A DNA stretch of 64,000 bases from Boesenbergia rotunda (GCA_024364735.1 JAGFNQ010004746.1:231533-295532), one strand, 5' to 3'. Positions 1-12,535 are shown, numbered from the stretch's first letter. Translations and numbers: made by a program. Notes: a model not told the origin generated them from the sequence alone.

Positions 1-3000
1 AACAATTGCAGCTGACTGCAGTTGTGAATAAGATTTCCTAGCCGCATGAGAACGTGCATATTTCTGGATGCGTATCGATGCATCCTCTCTTCTCATGCTT
101 TCATATAGCTTTCTTGCAAGACGTGCTGCACCAGTAATAAACATGTCAGCAATCTGTAGAAATATTTGTTATCCTACAAAAAACAAAAATGATAGAACAG
201 GAACCTCTCCAAAGCTTTTGCAGTTGAACTGAGGCTTTGCGCAAAGTTAGGAATTCCTTCCGAGCAAGATGTGTACGTATTTGCCTCTCGATGGTCCTTG
301 CAGCATTAGACAAAACTTCCATGCGGCGAGTATCTAGCTCAGCCATCTGACCAGCTCTGAGGAATACTTTCGTTTTTCCTATCTGAAAGCAAAGCATTAT
401 GCTAATTTTTAGAATGCATAAATAATATATCAAGATAGCCTGTCTCTGTTTTGAATTTTTTGTCTGGGAACAGGATGCACCTGATAGCCTTTCAAGCCCA
501 TTCTTTCCAATATAGCTGCACATGCTGCTTTTTCGTCTGAGCTGCAAGATTCAGTATTGTATTCCATCTTTAAATTTCATAAAATCTTTGGAAAGCAGAT
601 TGTAGTTTCTTAGTAGAACTTGTTACCTGTCAACAAGATCTACTGCAAGAATTCCAAAACGATCAACAAATTCCTCAAACGTTCTTTTTGTTGGATAGCC
701 AGCGCAACTTATCCTGATCGCTTCCAACACACCCTAAGTAGGAGAGAAAGTGAGAAATGACTAATGAGTACACAGTGTTTCAGATCTTGCTGGATAGAGG
801 ATGATAAGATAATTCCAGTTCGATGTGTGCTCACTGACCCCACATCTCAATTGGTTCAGGACATTGAAATTTTCAAAGATTCCTGGTTTTAAGACTGTAT
901 TGGGCTTTATACATCTGATGTAATGCGGTTCTGTGGTGCTCAAAGTTTCCATAAGTGATTGGAGTTGTTGCTGCAAATTTCCCCTAAAGAATCATTAGGA
1001 ATTTAAAGAAGATGATTTAACTCATGGATGTAAAATCTTTTGCTCCTTACCTTAAAGCGAGTACCTATTGATGAGAACTTTGACTGTTTTGAAGTTTCCT
1101 CAGGTAATGGTGGAATTAGATTTGCCACGAAAGGACACTTTGAGGCATTTAATAGAGCTTGATGTTCTGCAACAACGTAGTCTTTGTTCTTATCGAGGAA
1201 TAGATCAGCTTGGTAAGTAACCTGTTGATTAAAAATAGTGAACTTAGTTCCTTATAGAAGAAAAATCACATTTGGTACATCTATCACTTGTCTTATCTTG
1301 TTTTCCTTACATCTCCAGCATAATGGTTGATGTTAAAGGCAGTCCGAGCAAGTTTTGGCTTGCTAAAACGCTTGTGATTCTTGTATGTTTGGTACATCTT
1401 CTGAGCAAAAGTTTCATGAGTTGACTTCGGAAACATGCTGCAATATCAAAATTAGTTGGATCAATGTCCATCTTAATATTAGCTACTATTGTTTGTCAGC
1501 TACTGTTCCAGCCAAAATGGAAGGGAAAAGGCTTACCATGCTTCATCAAGTAGTGCAATTATTCCCCCAGGTTTCTGCATCGAAACAGTAAGAATTAGTG
1601 CCCAGCCTTTTTTTTTTCCATCAATGATAATCACTATGGATGTTATGCTCATTTTTACCTTTTCTATAAGATCCAGTACGTCTTGATTATCTACGAACTC
1701 CACATAACTCCAGTCGATTTCTTCTTTGGTGTACTCTTCTTGCTCCATCTTGAATACATGCTGTTTTCCCCTCAAAATTAGCATTAATAAAGATATCTTT
1801 TCATTTAGTGTAAGTATGATAAAGATGATTATTTATATACATACTTGATTGAAATGTTGTTGCAATTTCTCATTAGTTAAGTTGATACACAATTGCTCAA
1901 AACTGCCAGCATTGAACTTTTTGTCAGTAAATTCCTAGAAATGTACTTGTATTTTCCAAAATAGATTACCTGTTTATCTTGAAGCTCTCAAATCCATATA
2001 TATCAAGCACGCCAATAATTTCTTTTGCATCTGGATCCTGTCCAATTGAGGTGTTGATTGTGTCTACTATCCTGCCATGATATTTTGAAAATGCTTTCAC
2101 AAAATATGCAAGAACATTAACTATCTGAAACTACTAAGGATTGAAGGATTTTGTTTAAGATTGGATAAACATGTCTGCTGAAGATTGACAAGATTGTTCG
2201 TCAAATATACCAAGTTAAATAACTGAGATCAATCATGCTCAAATAATCTTACCAGTCAAATAATCTCGAGTATACTGTTTTAGCTAAAGCATCACGACTT
2301 AGTGCAGCAGACTCTGGATCAAGAGGCTTTGTGATGTTGCCATCTGGTGTAACAATCACACGCTGGCAAAGGGAATCTTCGAGTGCTTTTTCATCAGCCC
2401 TGCGAGCACCGGAATTTTTAGCATGTAGAAATTTAAACAATGAGAGCATAACTTAGATGCTTATCATGCACAAAATTCTTGTTTCGCACATTAGCAACTC
2501 TGCAGCTGTTTTAAGATGGTAGAGTGATTTCTCATCTCTCAACTTTGAGGAATCAATTTCGGTCCCTTTGGCAAAATTTATGTTGCCCAAGTGAAGAATT
2601 GCAGCTACTACTCGAAATATCGCATCCTGCACATGAAACACCGTTCCCTATCGATTCAGATGCCATATACTTTTTTCCAAGTCCAAATATGCATGAGAGA
2701 TGTTAAAACCTGATCTTCCTGATTGATTCCAACAATATCCATGGCTTTTCTAGTTTCTAAGTATTCCCTGGCGTCGTCCATGTTTGCTACTTCGAAACAA
2801 TTTGTTTGGTTTAGATAATGGAATGTTCTTGGATCGGCAACCTTAAACTTCTTTGCTTCCTAAAACAAGAATGGGTAACAATATTCTTATCAAATGATAA
2901 ACCTTCTGTAAGAATTTCTCTTTTAAAAGATTGGAGTTGGCAAAGTACCTCTGGAGGTGCAGAACAGAGCATATAGAAACAATGGTAGTTTCTTTCTGGA

Positions 3001-4500
3001 TCAGATACTTGGCATACCCGTGAGCGTTCGAGAAGGTATGTGCGAACTGCAGCTCCTGAGATCTTCCCGTATTTGTCAAATTGGATTTCCACAAACTTGC
3101 CAAAACGACTGGATATGCAAGATATTTCTTGATATTAGATTAGAGCTATGCTAACTCAACTACTTGTTTGTAAATAGGGAGTTTTTAAAGCATCTGATTA
3201 CTGATCACCTTGAGTTGTTATTTTTCACTGTTTTTGAATTCCCAAATGCTTCGAGCACCGGATTGGACTGCAAACGATAGTGCATTATCCTCATCAAGTA
3301 AGAATTAAACTCTTAATATTCTCTATTGTAAATGCTAGAGGTAAGCATTTTGTACCTCCAAGACCTGTTGCTCGACTGTTCTTCCCTCGGTGCCTGATCT
3401 GCCTCCCATGAAAGCTAGATATCTCATGAGCATCTTCGTCGTCTCAGTTTTACCAGCTCCACTCTCGCCACTAACCAAGATCGACTGGCTTCCATGGTCA
3501 TTTATAATTGCCCTGTTACAATCCCAAATTTAGCAGCCATTTTGTTTTTATTACTACATTTCCGTTGAATCATGGAACTAACATCTGAATTTTATGCAGC
3601 CTACCTGTAGCAATCATCCGCCACTGCGAAAAGATGAGGATTCAGCTCGCCGAAAGCAGCCCCCTTATACTGTTCCATCATATGCACATCATACAAATGC
3701 GGAAGCCTTTGAAATGGATTCACAGCGATCAATATATTCCCGGTGTAGGTCTGTCAAATGAAGTTATCCTCTGTTTAAGCTTCTGAGAATGTAGTTTCAG
3801 ATGGATTTTGGAAGATGGAACACGTACATAAATCTCATTTAGTGCATAGCGGGAAGAAAGGTTCTGAAGAACTCCTGGCTCATGGAGGTACGCCAATTTG
3901 GTCATGTCATCCACTCCAGCTGCAGGAGCTTCTGTGTCTTTGGGGTATATACTCGACAGGTTTGCCATAATCTGCATGGTCGGTCGATCGATTAAGTAGT
4001 TTACTTTCGAGCAAGTAACGGAGGAACACTATACAGTTGCTTGTTATGGTTAGTTAATTATGGTTGAGGTTGTGGGATCTGAGAAACATCAAATTTTGAA
4101 GAATTTTGTAAGATCTTGAAAGATAATAAGCTCCATACTACTTTCTTGTTGGATTCTTCCTCAGTAACAGAGCTCAGTTCCAACAATTCATCTATGATTC
4201 AAAATTGTTTGGATTTCATGGCACAAATTATTAGATTAATCAAACTTTGAAACAGGAAACTAAGCTGCTGGCAGTGAGTATGACATACGGTCTTGCCGGT
4301 GGTGGTGAGTATAGTGGCGGCGCCGCCTTTGATGGCCGTGACTTGGCCGTCGATCCATGCCGCCTCGGGATCCTCCACCCACACGTGCGACCCCACGATG
4401 ATGTTCACCGGCGTAGCCTGGGTTCCCAGGATCGAAGATTAATTGAGCAAGTGAATACAGGAAGACGCGTATCTGATAATGATCAGACAGAACTCACCAT
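1..4500 (-). CDS. Class XI myosin heavy chain, 5' part (motor domain to first IQ motifs)
   Basis: This is an actin-based motor for organelle transport and cytoplasmic streaming; the gene runs off the left edge. Exons read from the sequence (minus strand): 4500-4498 (ATG only), 4417-4289, 3971-3828, 3750-3605, 3512-3356, 3267-3209, 3108-2949, 2859-2710, 2626-2490, 2399-2253, 2071-1970, 1902-1845, 1760-1659, 1574-1537, 1437-1311, 1221-1051, 970-839, 733-627, 541-481, 382-205 and 125-1. All junctions are GT-AG and keep frame. Visible in order: an SH3-like N-terminus (NIIVGSHVWVEDPEAAW), the P-loop GESGAGKT, switch I NNNSSRFGKF, switch II DIYGFESF, the actin-binding region ending QLRCG, the converter KTKVFLRAGQMAELD, and an IQ region (RIQKYARSHAARKSY). 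The SH3-like start and the long IQ neck favour class XI over class VIII. The dilute domain should lie left of base 1. I see no break in the part present. Confidence 0.93.
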
Positions 4501-5419
4501 GATGCTCTGTTTCTGCCTTGAGCCGCCGCCGACGATCGATCATTCAATCGAGGAAGAAGATTAGAGAGAAGACGAAGCAAAGGAAGGAAGAAAAGGCGAG
4601 ATTGGAGAGGAAAGAGATTAAAGAATTGTAAAGGCAACTGGAGAGGAAAGGGTATGAAGAAGGTGGTGGGGCAGTGACGTGGTTGGAGGAGCTCCGAAAG
4701 AGAAGGAAGGAAAAAAAAAAAAAAAAAGTCGGCCCGAGACGGTGGAAAAGCCAGCCTGTCACTGTCAGCAGCGCCATGTCAGCAGCTGACGTGGCGGAGT
4801 ACTGGGGCCTTGGATTCTGCCGGGTGATGTGTCGGACATCCTCTAGATTCGGCCTGAAATGGATTTCATCCCGCCCGCTCCAAATTTGCAGCCTCTACAA
4901 ATTTTAAGCGCAAAAGACGTTTTGACAATTTTAAAGTTCAGAGGGTATTTTTCAAAAGTTCAAATATGAGCTTGCGTGGTTGCATAATACTGCGGAGGTG
5001 GGGCCCATATTTGATCGAGTGGTGGTCGGTGGCCCCACCTCCGGCTTTAACCATCGACATCCTTTTTCTTCCCGGGCTGTGGCTGGCGGTGGGTCCTGGC
5101 GAGGCTTTCGGCAGCCACCGCATCGCCGACGACCACGTACTCACTAGCCCCGGTGGTCGGTGCCGCCGACCCCACGACCATCACGCGCCGAATGGATGCT
5201 TAATTTATTTTGAGAAAAAAAAAGTTGGCAATCTCTTTAGAAATAATTTCGATTTTTTTATTTATATTATTTATTAACAAGAGAATGGATTTTTTTTGTT
5301 GTTTTTAACTGTGAAATAAGAAATATATTTCTCTGCGACGTCCACTTTCTCTAACAAACCTATTACATGATGAATGCTCTCTAAATTCCAGACGCACGGT
5401 CGCCGGCGCCTCTCGCTGA
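4501..5419. promoter_or_regulatory. Myosin 5' flank and ligase 3' flank
   Basis: This stretch lies between the ATG-only first exon of the myosin and the stop of the ubiquitin-ligase gene; both are on the minus strand. It should hold the myosin 5' UTR and promoter and the ligase 3' end. There is a purine-rich stretch at 4555-4735 (pyrimidine-rich on the transcribed strand, as in many plant 5' UTRs) and an A-tract near 4710-4727. I see no convincing ORF. The open frames at 4544-5277 have no recognisable protein features. Confidence 0.45.
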
Positions 5420-8400
5420 CTATTTCTCCCCTCTACGGTTGCTCGCCGGTCGCCTGTGACGGTGCTCCTCATCATCCCTCCCCCTCGACGACGCCGCCGC
5501 CGCCGCCGCCGCATGCCTCCGCTTGAGGTGGTAGTCATCCTCGCTCGACACGCCGTCGTATCCTCTGCTCCCCCTCCTCGCCCTCCCCCCGGCCTCCACC
5601 TTGTGGCTCGCCGGCCGCTCTTTCATCCCGTTCCTCTTCTCGCCGCCATTGGAAGAGGCGGATGCGGGAGAAAACGCTGGATTTCTGCTTCCTCTCCGCC
5701 TCGGTGGCCGAAAGTTCCTCGTCGTGGTCGGAGAATTTCCTCTTCCGAGCGCGGGGCGGCGAGAGCCGGGTGGTGGGTTCGCGCTCCCGAACCGGGCCGT
5801 TCCGGTCCGCATAGGATGACTTCTCGAACCGGTCTCGTTCAGGGACGCCCATCGGCCTCTGCGATCAAAATCAGTAAATCACACACGAGTCAGCACAAAA
5901 AGAGCATGGAAAATTACAATTCTAACAGATGGGCCTCGGCCTAATGGGCTTAAACCGCGGCCCTTTAAGGCCCAATAGCAACCTAGAAATGTTGCCCGAT
6001 GACCACAGATATTGATCATGATGTTTAACCAGATCAATCACGTTGCTCGTGATTCTTTTTATTTTCTTGCTTAATCGGAATCCAAACAACAAACTCAAAC
6101 CAGTTATTGAACCCAATTTAAATGGTCGACTAAATACACAATAAGAATTCTCGGTACACCGTCCAGCTCCTGAAACTAACATGGTCTTTACTAACGTTTA
6201 AGGCAGCTATGGCGATAGAACTAACAGTACATAAATATGTATTGACAAAAAAGAAACATACGGGCTTTGGTTTGACAGACGAAATGTCATTTACACTGCT
6301 TCTTGGCTCCTTATTTCTCGAATGTTCCATGTCTCTGCGTCCGGCGGAAGGAGAGGACCTTAAACAATCAGAAATGAGTAAATCAAACTCGCGAACAAAA
6401 AGAATGATGTGGATAAAACAACAACCTAGTGATAGCAGATCTTAGGAAGTGGCAGTTACCTTCCACTGATTTGGTCCATTTCCTGCTTGCGCCTTGTATC
6501 AGCCTTCCTGGCGTCGGTCTCTTCTCGACGCATGCCCGGCGGAGGGCGCTGACCCATGCCAACCATGCTAGTCATGCCTAACTCGGATATGTTCCTATAA
6601 AGTGGTGCCTTTCTCAAAACATGCAGCACTATGTTGCTAGTAAACACTAGAGACGACCCAATATGTGATTCTATCAACTTACTAGGTTCCATTATAGAAC
6701 CACAGGAAAAGAGGATGAACTCATATAAAAAGAAAATTGAAATTTAAAACAAAAAACATCCATCATCGCTTGTTGTACCAAAGCAGATGAATGTTGGTAA
6801 CCATTACATCTAATTTCTGATTATCAATGGCACACCTTGGGACTGGTGGCATCATGAATGCCTGTGCTGCAAATGGATCTTGGGGAAACATTCCACCTGT
6901 GAATGGGACTTCGAAGGGGCCAGGTGCATAACCCATGAATGGCATTGGACCACCATAAGGTGCCATGTACGAGGGATCAACTCCTACCGGCATCCCACCT
7001 GTCCAGTAAGGATTGTAACCTGAAGCTGCCAAAGACATGCCAAAATTTCCAGCACCGAAGTCTTGGTAACCTTGGCATTGCGTATCAGCAGCTGCAGTCC
7101 AGGGAGAAAAAGGCAACCATAAGTATCAAAAAAAAAAAAAAAGTAGGGTGATGCTCGTTAAACAAATATGAAAAGTTATCTAATTTTCTAAACTGCACTA
7201 TATTCAAGTCATTCCCTCATAAAGTAATTGCAATTAGTAAGTGAACGGAACACAAAACATTTGATGAAATTGATGTGAACGAACCAGTGATAGGAGTTCC
7301 AGGTTTCTTCTTTTTCTTTTTCTTTCCTGCAGAAAAGGACAAGTTTAAAAAACTGAAAGAAAGGAGGAGAAAGAATGACACATCTTCTTACCTTGTTCTC
7401 CAGCAATCTGCTTTTCTTGGACAATATCACGTACCACTGAAGCACATTCTGGCGATCTTGGCCCCTTGCTAAGAGATCCGGGTGCTGCTTCAGATACATT
7501 AACATTCGCAGCAGCTTGCTTATCTGCAGGATTTAACTCGCTGTTCCCTGTTTTTATTTCACTGGCAACTTCCCCATTGATCATGTTGTGAGATTGGTTT
7601 GTAGCAGAATGCTTGGGCATGTCTTTGGAAGCAGCAGAAAGAGTATGAGATGAAGCTTTTGGCTGAACTGGATGAGCTAATTCCGTGCCTGGGAATGCAA
7701 TTGTTGTAGTTACTCTTGACCAAAGAACAAATTAGTGTGTGACCAAACTTGTTAATCCTTAATACCTAGGACCTGACCGAGGCTTCCAGCATTTTCTGTG
7801 CTAGTGGTTGCTGATTCCATTATCCTACTAATAGCTTCTCTAAATGTTTTATTAGGAAGGAGGTCGTCTGCTAGTATATCAGTAGCTCCACAGAAGCACA
7901 TCAATTTTGACATAATATAGTCTCTAATGCCTGATAGTAAAAGCAAATAAACTTAATGATACATGAGTATACCGAAAGGCTGTAGCACACAAGAAAATAA
8001 ACATAAAGGAACCATGTGACTTACATGTATCGCAGAAACTGCTAAAACAGCACTTGCTAGTTAACACTGCATCTTTCATTACCTCTTTGCACAGTGGACA
8101 ATGCAACTGAGGAGGAAGATCACAAACAGGACGAGTAGTTGGTAAGCCCTCAATTTCTTTCTCAAATGCAGCTCTATATGATAAAGAAGATCATGAGTTT
8201 TACAATGAATTCAGTCAAACTACAAATAGTGCGCAAGATAATGTGGACTAAAACTAGCTTACTCATTTGGCTTTAGAACAGCAACTGCACCACTTGGCAA
8301 AGCATAGGATCCATCAGAAGTTGCCATCAACATTGATTTTGGAATTCCAGTTGGAGGTTTCGCTCTTTTAATATCATAGTTAGGGTCTCCATTCGTAGGA

Positions 8401-10064
8401 CAATGCTGAATAAAATGCCCTACACATGAATGCCACCGATTTAATTTCAATTTGGTTTTAATTTTCAGGTAATATCAAAGTTTTTTAAAAAAGTGTTGTA
8501 CCGGGCACTTTGCATCTATGACACACATACCCTGCTGGGGGTGTTCTCCGTTCAATTATACCACCACGCCCTTCATTTTTCAAACAAAAAAGATTTCATC
8601 ACAGAAGTTATTTGCTATTTAAATCCATTATTTATAATACAACATGATAAATAGAAGATCCTCTCTATTGCAAAACAGTGTCTATGCTGGAGAAGAGGAA
8701 TCTCAATTAGAGTTTAAATGCAATTATGAACATCACACTAAACTATCTTTTGAGACGAGGAAATGACAAGCAATAACTACCGAAACCACGGCCACCCATC
8801 CCCCTGCCTCTTCCATAGCCTCTTCCAGCACCATAGGCATCTTGGGTTTGACTAAACAAAAGTACTCACTCAATTAGAATACCAAGTTATGAAGACAAAT
8901 TGACTGATAAGAGTAAGGATGTAAACAAACCTTACTATTTATGTCTAAAACTTTAGCTACAGGAGAAAAAAAGACAAATGAAAAGATCCATACAAATATG
9001 ACTCACTGATTCCAGTCAAGAGCAGGTGTATCAATCAAAGCCTTAATTTTGCTGTCCTCATCAACTTTGTTCCCAGGAGGAACATTAACCACAAAATTAC
9101 TCGTTTGTGAATGATTTGTTTCAGGAATGGCATAAAGATCATTCCCAAACTCATCCCATTCATATTCTTCAGGCTGCAAAATTCCAATCTATTGTCATCC
9201 ATGTCAAGCTGAATGATAGTTCAATTGGTTCACTAAGTTAGGGGTGCCATGTACATCAGAGAAATATTATGCTTACATATTTGTTAATAGATGAATCCCC
9301 AACTAGCAAGCTGGCTGGTGGTGGAAGCTCTTCTACCTTACTCTCCACAACATTCAGCCTGCAGATTAATATATACTTGTGATAAATCAATTATACATAA
9401 AAGATTATTGTTGAAAACCTTGATGTATAGAAAACTTAAAAGTTCAAAGTGACTATTGCCATCTCACAATTGTTAACCAGGAAATCTACAAGGCTAACTG
9501 ATACTACTAAGAGAAATAGGTTTGAGAATTTAGGGTCCAAGATAGTACTCGACTCTTTCAGTAACAATAGACTTCCGTGGTCGCCCTGGGACCCGACGAA
9601 TCAAAACTGATGTGTTTTTGGGTATCATTGTTCCTTCATCTACGTATTCTGAAACCAAAAAAAGAGCAACAAAGACTCCGTAAGTTCTAAAGGAAAGATC
9701 TCAACTTCCACATAGCATACCCATAACAAATAATCCAAGAAATTTATCATGTATGTCGAGCATAACTGAGCTGAGGCCAGTCACCCTCATCGCCTAAACT
9801 ACATTGTTCTCAAAACCAAGAACTATGGCCTTTTCTAAACTACTGTCTTCTAATTAAGAAATTGAATTTGATATCTACTCCAGGGGAAAACAACCAACCT
9901 TCATTACTCTGCGCATTGGAGATTGTGAGGTCAAAATCGTTGCCCTTTCCATACAGTTTGGTTTCAAAAATTCTTTCTTTCAAATTGGCAACAGATATAA
10001 ATTGCCCTTCAATAGGAATTGAGTCAAAATCTTTCGCACTTTTGAACTTATAATACACAGCCAT
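5420..10064 (-). CDS. RBBP6/PQT3-type E3 ubiquitin ligase (DWNN + zinc knuckle + RING)
   Basis: Predicted nuclear E3 ubiquitin ligase resembling Arabidopsis PARAQUAT TOLERANCE 3 and animal RBBP6. Exons (minus): 10064-9899, 9648-9549, 9358-9277, 9173-9007, 8851-8781, 8570-8502, 8419-8263, 8173-8035, 7930-7766, 7688-7392, 7326-7285, 7091-6836, 6594-6460, 6358-6262 and 5858-5420. The DWNN ubiquitin-like domain starts MAVYYKFKSAKDFDSI. A Gly/Arg stretch leads into a CCHC zinc knuckle (VCHRCKVPGHFIQHCP). The RING/U-box has CPLCKEVMKDAV, CCFSSFCDTC and a C-terminal MCFCGATDI. Next come a lysine run, a Gly/Pro/Met-rich segment and an Arg/Lys-rich tail. The start is the ATG directly before the DWNN motif. 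The last exon carries the tail in two overlapping frames, with a switch near 5645-5668: either a one-base frameshift or a sequence error. The RING and everything before it are unaffected. Confidence 0.9.
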
Positions 10065-11983
10065 TATTTTTTTGTTCTCTCTCCCTCGATCGCTCTCTGT
10101 TGTTTTCTCTGGTCGAATTTCAATAAAGATAAACAAAAAACGAAAGGGAAAAAAAAACACTTCCAGTAAAATTGAGTCGCAAACTAATCATAAACTCGTG
10201 TACAGTAGTACAGTAGATTTGCCTCCTTTGTAATGACTCTCTGAGGACGACGCTCTGTATTTGAAATAATATCAACTTAAACCGGCAAAGGTGCAAACTA
10301 TGCCCCAAAGATCTCTGTTTTTTTCTTCAATCCGATGAGCAGGACGGTGTAAACAGAAAAATCAACTGTCCGCAGAAGATCTCCTAGATCGCTACTTGGA
10401 AGATGCAACTTCCACTTATCGCAGCAAGTAAACAAGCTACGCGGAGGTGTAGCCCCAGCGCTCCATCGCCCAGCACCAACAATCCAAAATCTCGGCACGG
10501 GAGGAGGCTTCCCGGATCGGATCGAGCCCAAATCCCGACGACAAAGAAGTCGATCGCGAAGGGTGAGCCTTCGACTTCCCGTTCGCAGTTTCCCCAAATC
10601 GATCGGCAACGAAGTTCTAGATTGATCCTTCGAGAGGCGAATCCGGTAACGAACCGAACGCGGCGAGTGGGTATGTCGCCTGGAATCGGTTGGCAGTGGA
10701 CGGGTAGAAGGGAGAGGATAGGATTAGGGTTTCAGATGAGAATTGTAGAAGAATACAAAGCGGAAAAGGCGTTAAAGCAACGGTGACAGTTCGGATCGTA
10801 AATCGATCAACACGCAAAAACGTATAAAATCCGAATCCAAAAATGGTGATTCATAATCCTTTGACTTTCCGTTCAATCGCTCCACCCTCTCCTCCTCTTT
10901 CCTTCGTCCCTTTTCTCTCCTCCCAAGTAATCACAGGAAAGTTTTGTGCGTTGGTCCATATCAATGGAATGGGCCCCCAGAAAAGTCATTTTTGCAATAT
11001 TATTTGAGCAATTATACAAACACGAAAAATTGTTATTATTTTTTAAAATGGAATATTTCGAGTGTAACGATTTACTTACTTTTCTGTCCTTTTTATTTTC
11101 AGGACCTTTATTTTTGCTACTTTATGTCCGAATAAAGCAACTGCTTTACTCGTGTCCGGTGGATGATGAGGGGCCTAACTCGTGAACGGTCACGATCGTT
11201 TATCGCATAAAACCTCCTATGCGTGACTACTGGACGCGCAATCTGTTGTTGCTTTCTGGGTTCCAAATGGCGGAATCCGTGCGCCTTCGGCTGGACTTGC
11301 TGAGATTTTAAATCCAGCTTTGGGTCAAGTTTCACGTCCGTGAAGGTTTCCGACGGAAGCGAAGTGAATTCGAACTCCGAGCTCAGCTGATTCAGATCTC
11401 TGATCTGTGGTTGTGAGTTCCTCTTTGTGCTTCCTCGACCTCTTCGGCTCACCGTTTTTCTGCTCGTTCTAGTGGGTTTTTCGATCACTTAGGACGCTCC
11501 CATTAAGATCTGTGCTGGATATACGATCCCCCTCCGGCGGTCCTGTCCGATTTGTGTCTTTCTGCGGATTTCGATATGTGAATGGTCGTCTGCTTATCCG
11601 GATAAATCGGTGAGTTGTGTGCTGTGTCTTGTGCTTCTTCGCTGTCTTTTCTGTGCTTCCGTCTGGGGTTAGGGATTTACCTTTTTCTATGGTCGGTGGA
11701 TTAGGCTACAGAAACGCATCCTTTGGAGTTCCTGGTTTCCGATTTGAGTTGCATTTGGATCTGCCGAAGTCAAATCGACTTGTTTGTCGAATGCGCAAGT
11801 GGTTCCTTTTGGTGTAGAAGACTCGATCTTTTTCAGGTATGGATCAAACTCACGGCTTTAGACCTTTTCATTCTGGGACGATTTACCTATATCCTTGTAG
11901 TTCTGCAAATCTTCTGATTTTCGAGTGTTTTACTATGAATCAGAAGGTGCGCAGTTTCGAGGCTAAAAATTCAACCTTTGGGG
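10065..11983. promoter_or_regulatory. Divergent promoter region with a PNRC-like 5' leader intron
   Basis: This 1.9-kb spacer separates two divergent genes, the ligase (minus, from 10064) and the PNRC-like gene (plus, from 11984). It has a pyrimidine-rich strip at 10880-10925. On the plus side a 5' UTR intron is likely, with donor gtgagt at about 11609 and acceptor tttttcag ending at 11836. Short upstream ORFs are present: ATG at 11267 (14 codons), and ATG at 11839, which overlaps the main start. I cannot place transcription starts. Long open frames here (minus 11117-11488, plus 10403-10786) look like chance GC-rich frames. Confidence 0.5.
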
Positions 11984-12021
11984 ATGGAAACTGTATTTGT
12001 GGTTGGACCGCATCGGAGTAA
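11839..12021 (+). CDS. Upstream ORF (60 codons) overlapping the PNRC-like start
   Basis: The ATG at 11839 lies two bases after an inferred leader-intron acceptor. It opens a 60-codon frame that passes the main ATG at 11984 in another frame and stops at 12019-12021. A second in-frame ATG lies at 11935. If this leader is transcribed, a scanning ribosome would meet this ATG first and translation would end inside the main ORF. That would reduce main-ORF translation unless scanning is leaky or the leader is spliced differently. I do not recognise the peptide, and conservation is unknown. Confidence 0.4.
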   Translation: MDQTHGFRPFHSGTIYLYPCSSANLLIFECFTMNQKVRSFEAKNSTFGDGNCICGWTASE

Positions 12022-12535
12022 ATATTACAGCAGAGGCAAATCACAGCCTTCGAGAGACTTTGGGTTTAGCTGCCGCACATTTGAGTCTGCTGCTAGAGCT
12101 ATGCCCGCATCCTGCTCTCGATTGAGCTATTGCTATGGCCATGCTGAGCCAAAATCTCCCAGCTATTACACGGACCAACAGCAAAAGCAAAGAAGGAAGA
12201 GGAAAACCATTTCACTGAACACCCCGCCTTCTCCAAAAGGAGACGCCTTTAGTGAAAAGACATTTTACTCTGAACGGTGGGCAGGTCCTGCCTACTCAAA
12301 TTCACCTCCTCCCAGTTCTCTGCCTATCCCTACATTTTCCCTTCGCCAAAAGCGTAGTGTTTCTCTAGAACTTCAAATTCCGAAATCTGATGTTATGCTT
12401 CATTCTCTCTCGAAATCTGCACCAACTTCTCCTACTAGAGAATCCCCTTCATCTGCCGGTGACTTCCTATTTAACACTACCATTGCTACGGAGAATTTGA
12501 GACGAATTCTCCAGTTGGATATTGCAGACGGTTGA
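11984..12535 (+). CDS. PNRC-like proline-rich protein (candidate mRNA-decapping cofactor)
   Basis: Single coding exon of 183 codons plus stop, starting METVFVVGPHRSKYYS. The centre has RWAGPAYSNSPPPSSLPIPT, which matches the proline-rich family motif of PNRC and Edc1-type proteins (aromatic/Gly-Ala anchor, then PPPSxLPxPxF). In yeast and animals that motif binds the EVH1 domain of the decapping activator DCP1 and promotes mRNA decapping. The rest is low-complexity and Ser/Pro-rich, with a basic patch (QRRKRK) that could act as a nuclear signal and a short C-terminal segment ENLRRILQLDIADG. The role in decapping is inferred from the motif only. I chose the ATG at 11984; the near-cognate codon just upstream is not needed. 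The gene is divergent from the ubiquitin ligase and has an overlapping uORF. Confidence 0.75.
   Translation: METVFVVGPHRSKYYSRGKSQPSRDFGFSCRTFESAARAMPASCSRLSYCYGHAEPKSPSYYTDQQQKQRRKRKTISLNTPPSPKGDAFSEKTFYSERWAGPAYSNSPPPSSLPIPTFSLRQKRSVSLELQIPKSDVMLHSLSKSAPTSPTRESPSSAGDFLFNTTIATENLRRILQLDIADG

Noticed and set aside
5456..5944. Plus-strand frame of 162 codons
   Set aside because: It is antisense to the last exon of the ubiquitin ligase; a GC-rich shadow.
11117..11488. Minus-strand frame of 123 codons upstream of the PNRC-like gene
   Set aside because: No recognisable domain; it lies over the presumed 5' leader of the plus-strand gene, and its basic Arg/Ser composition fits a chance frame.
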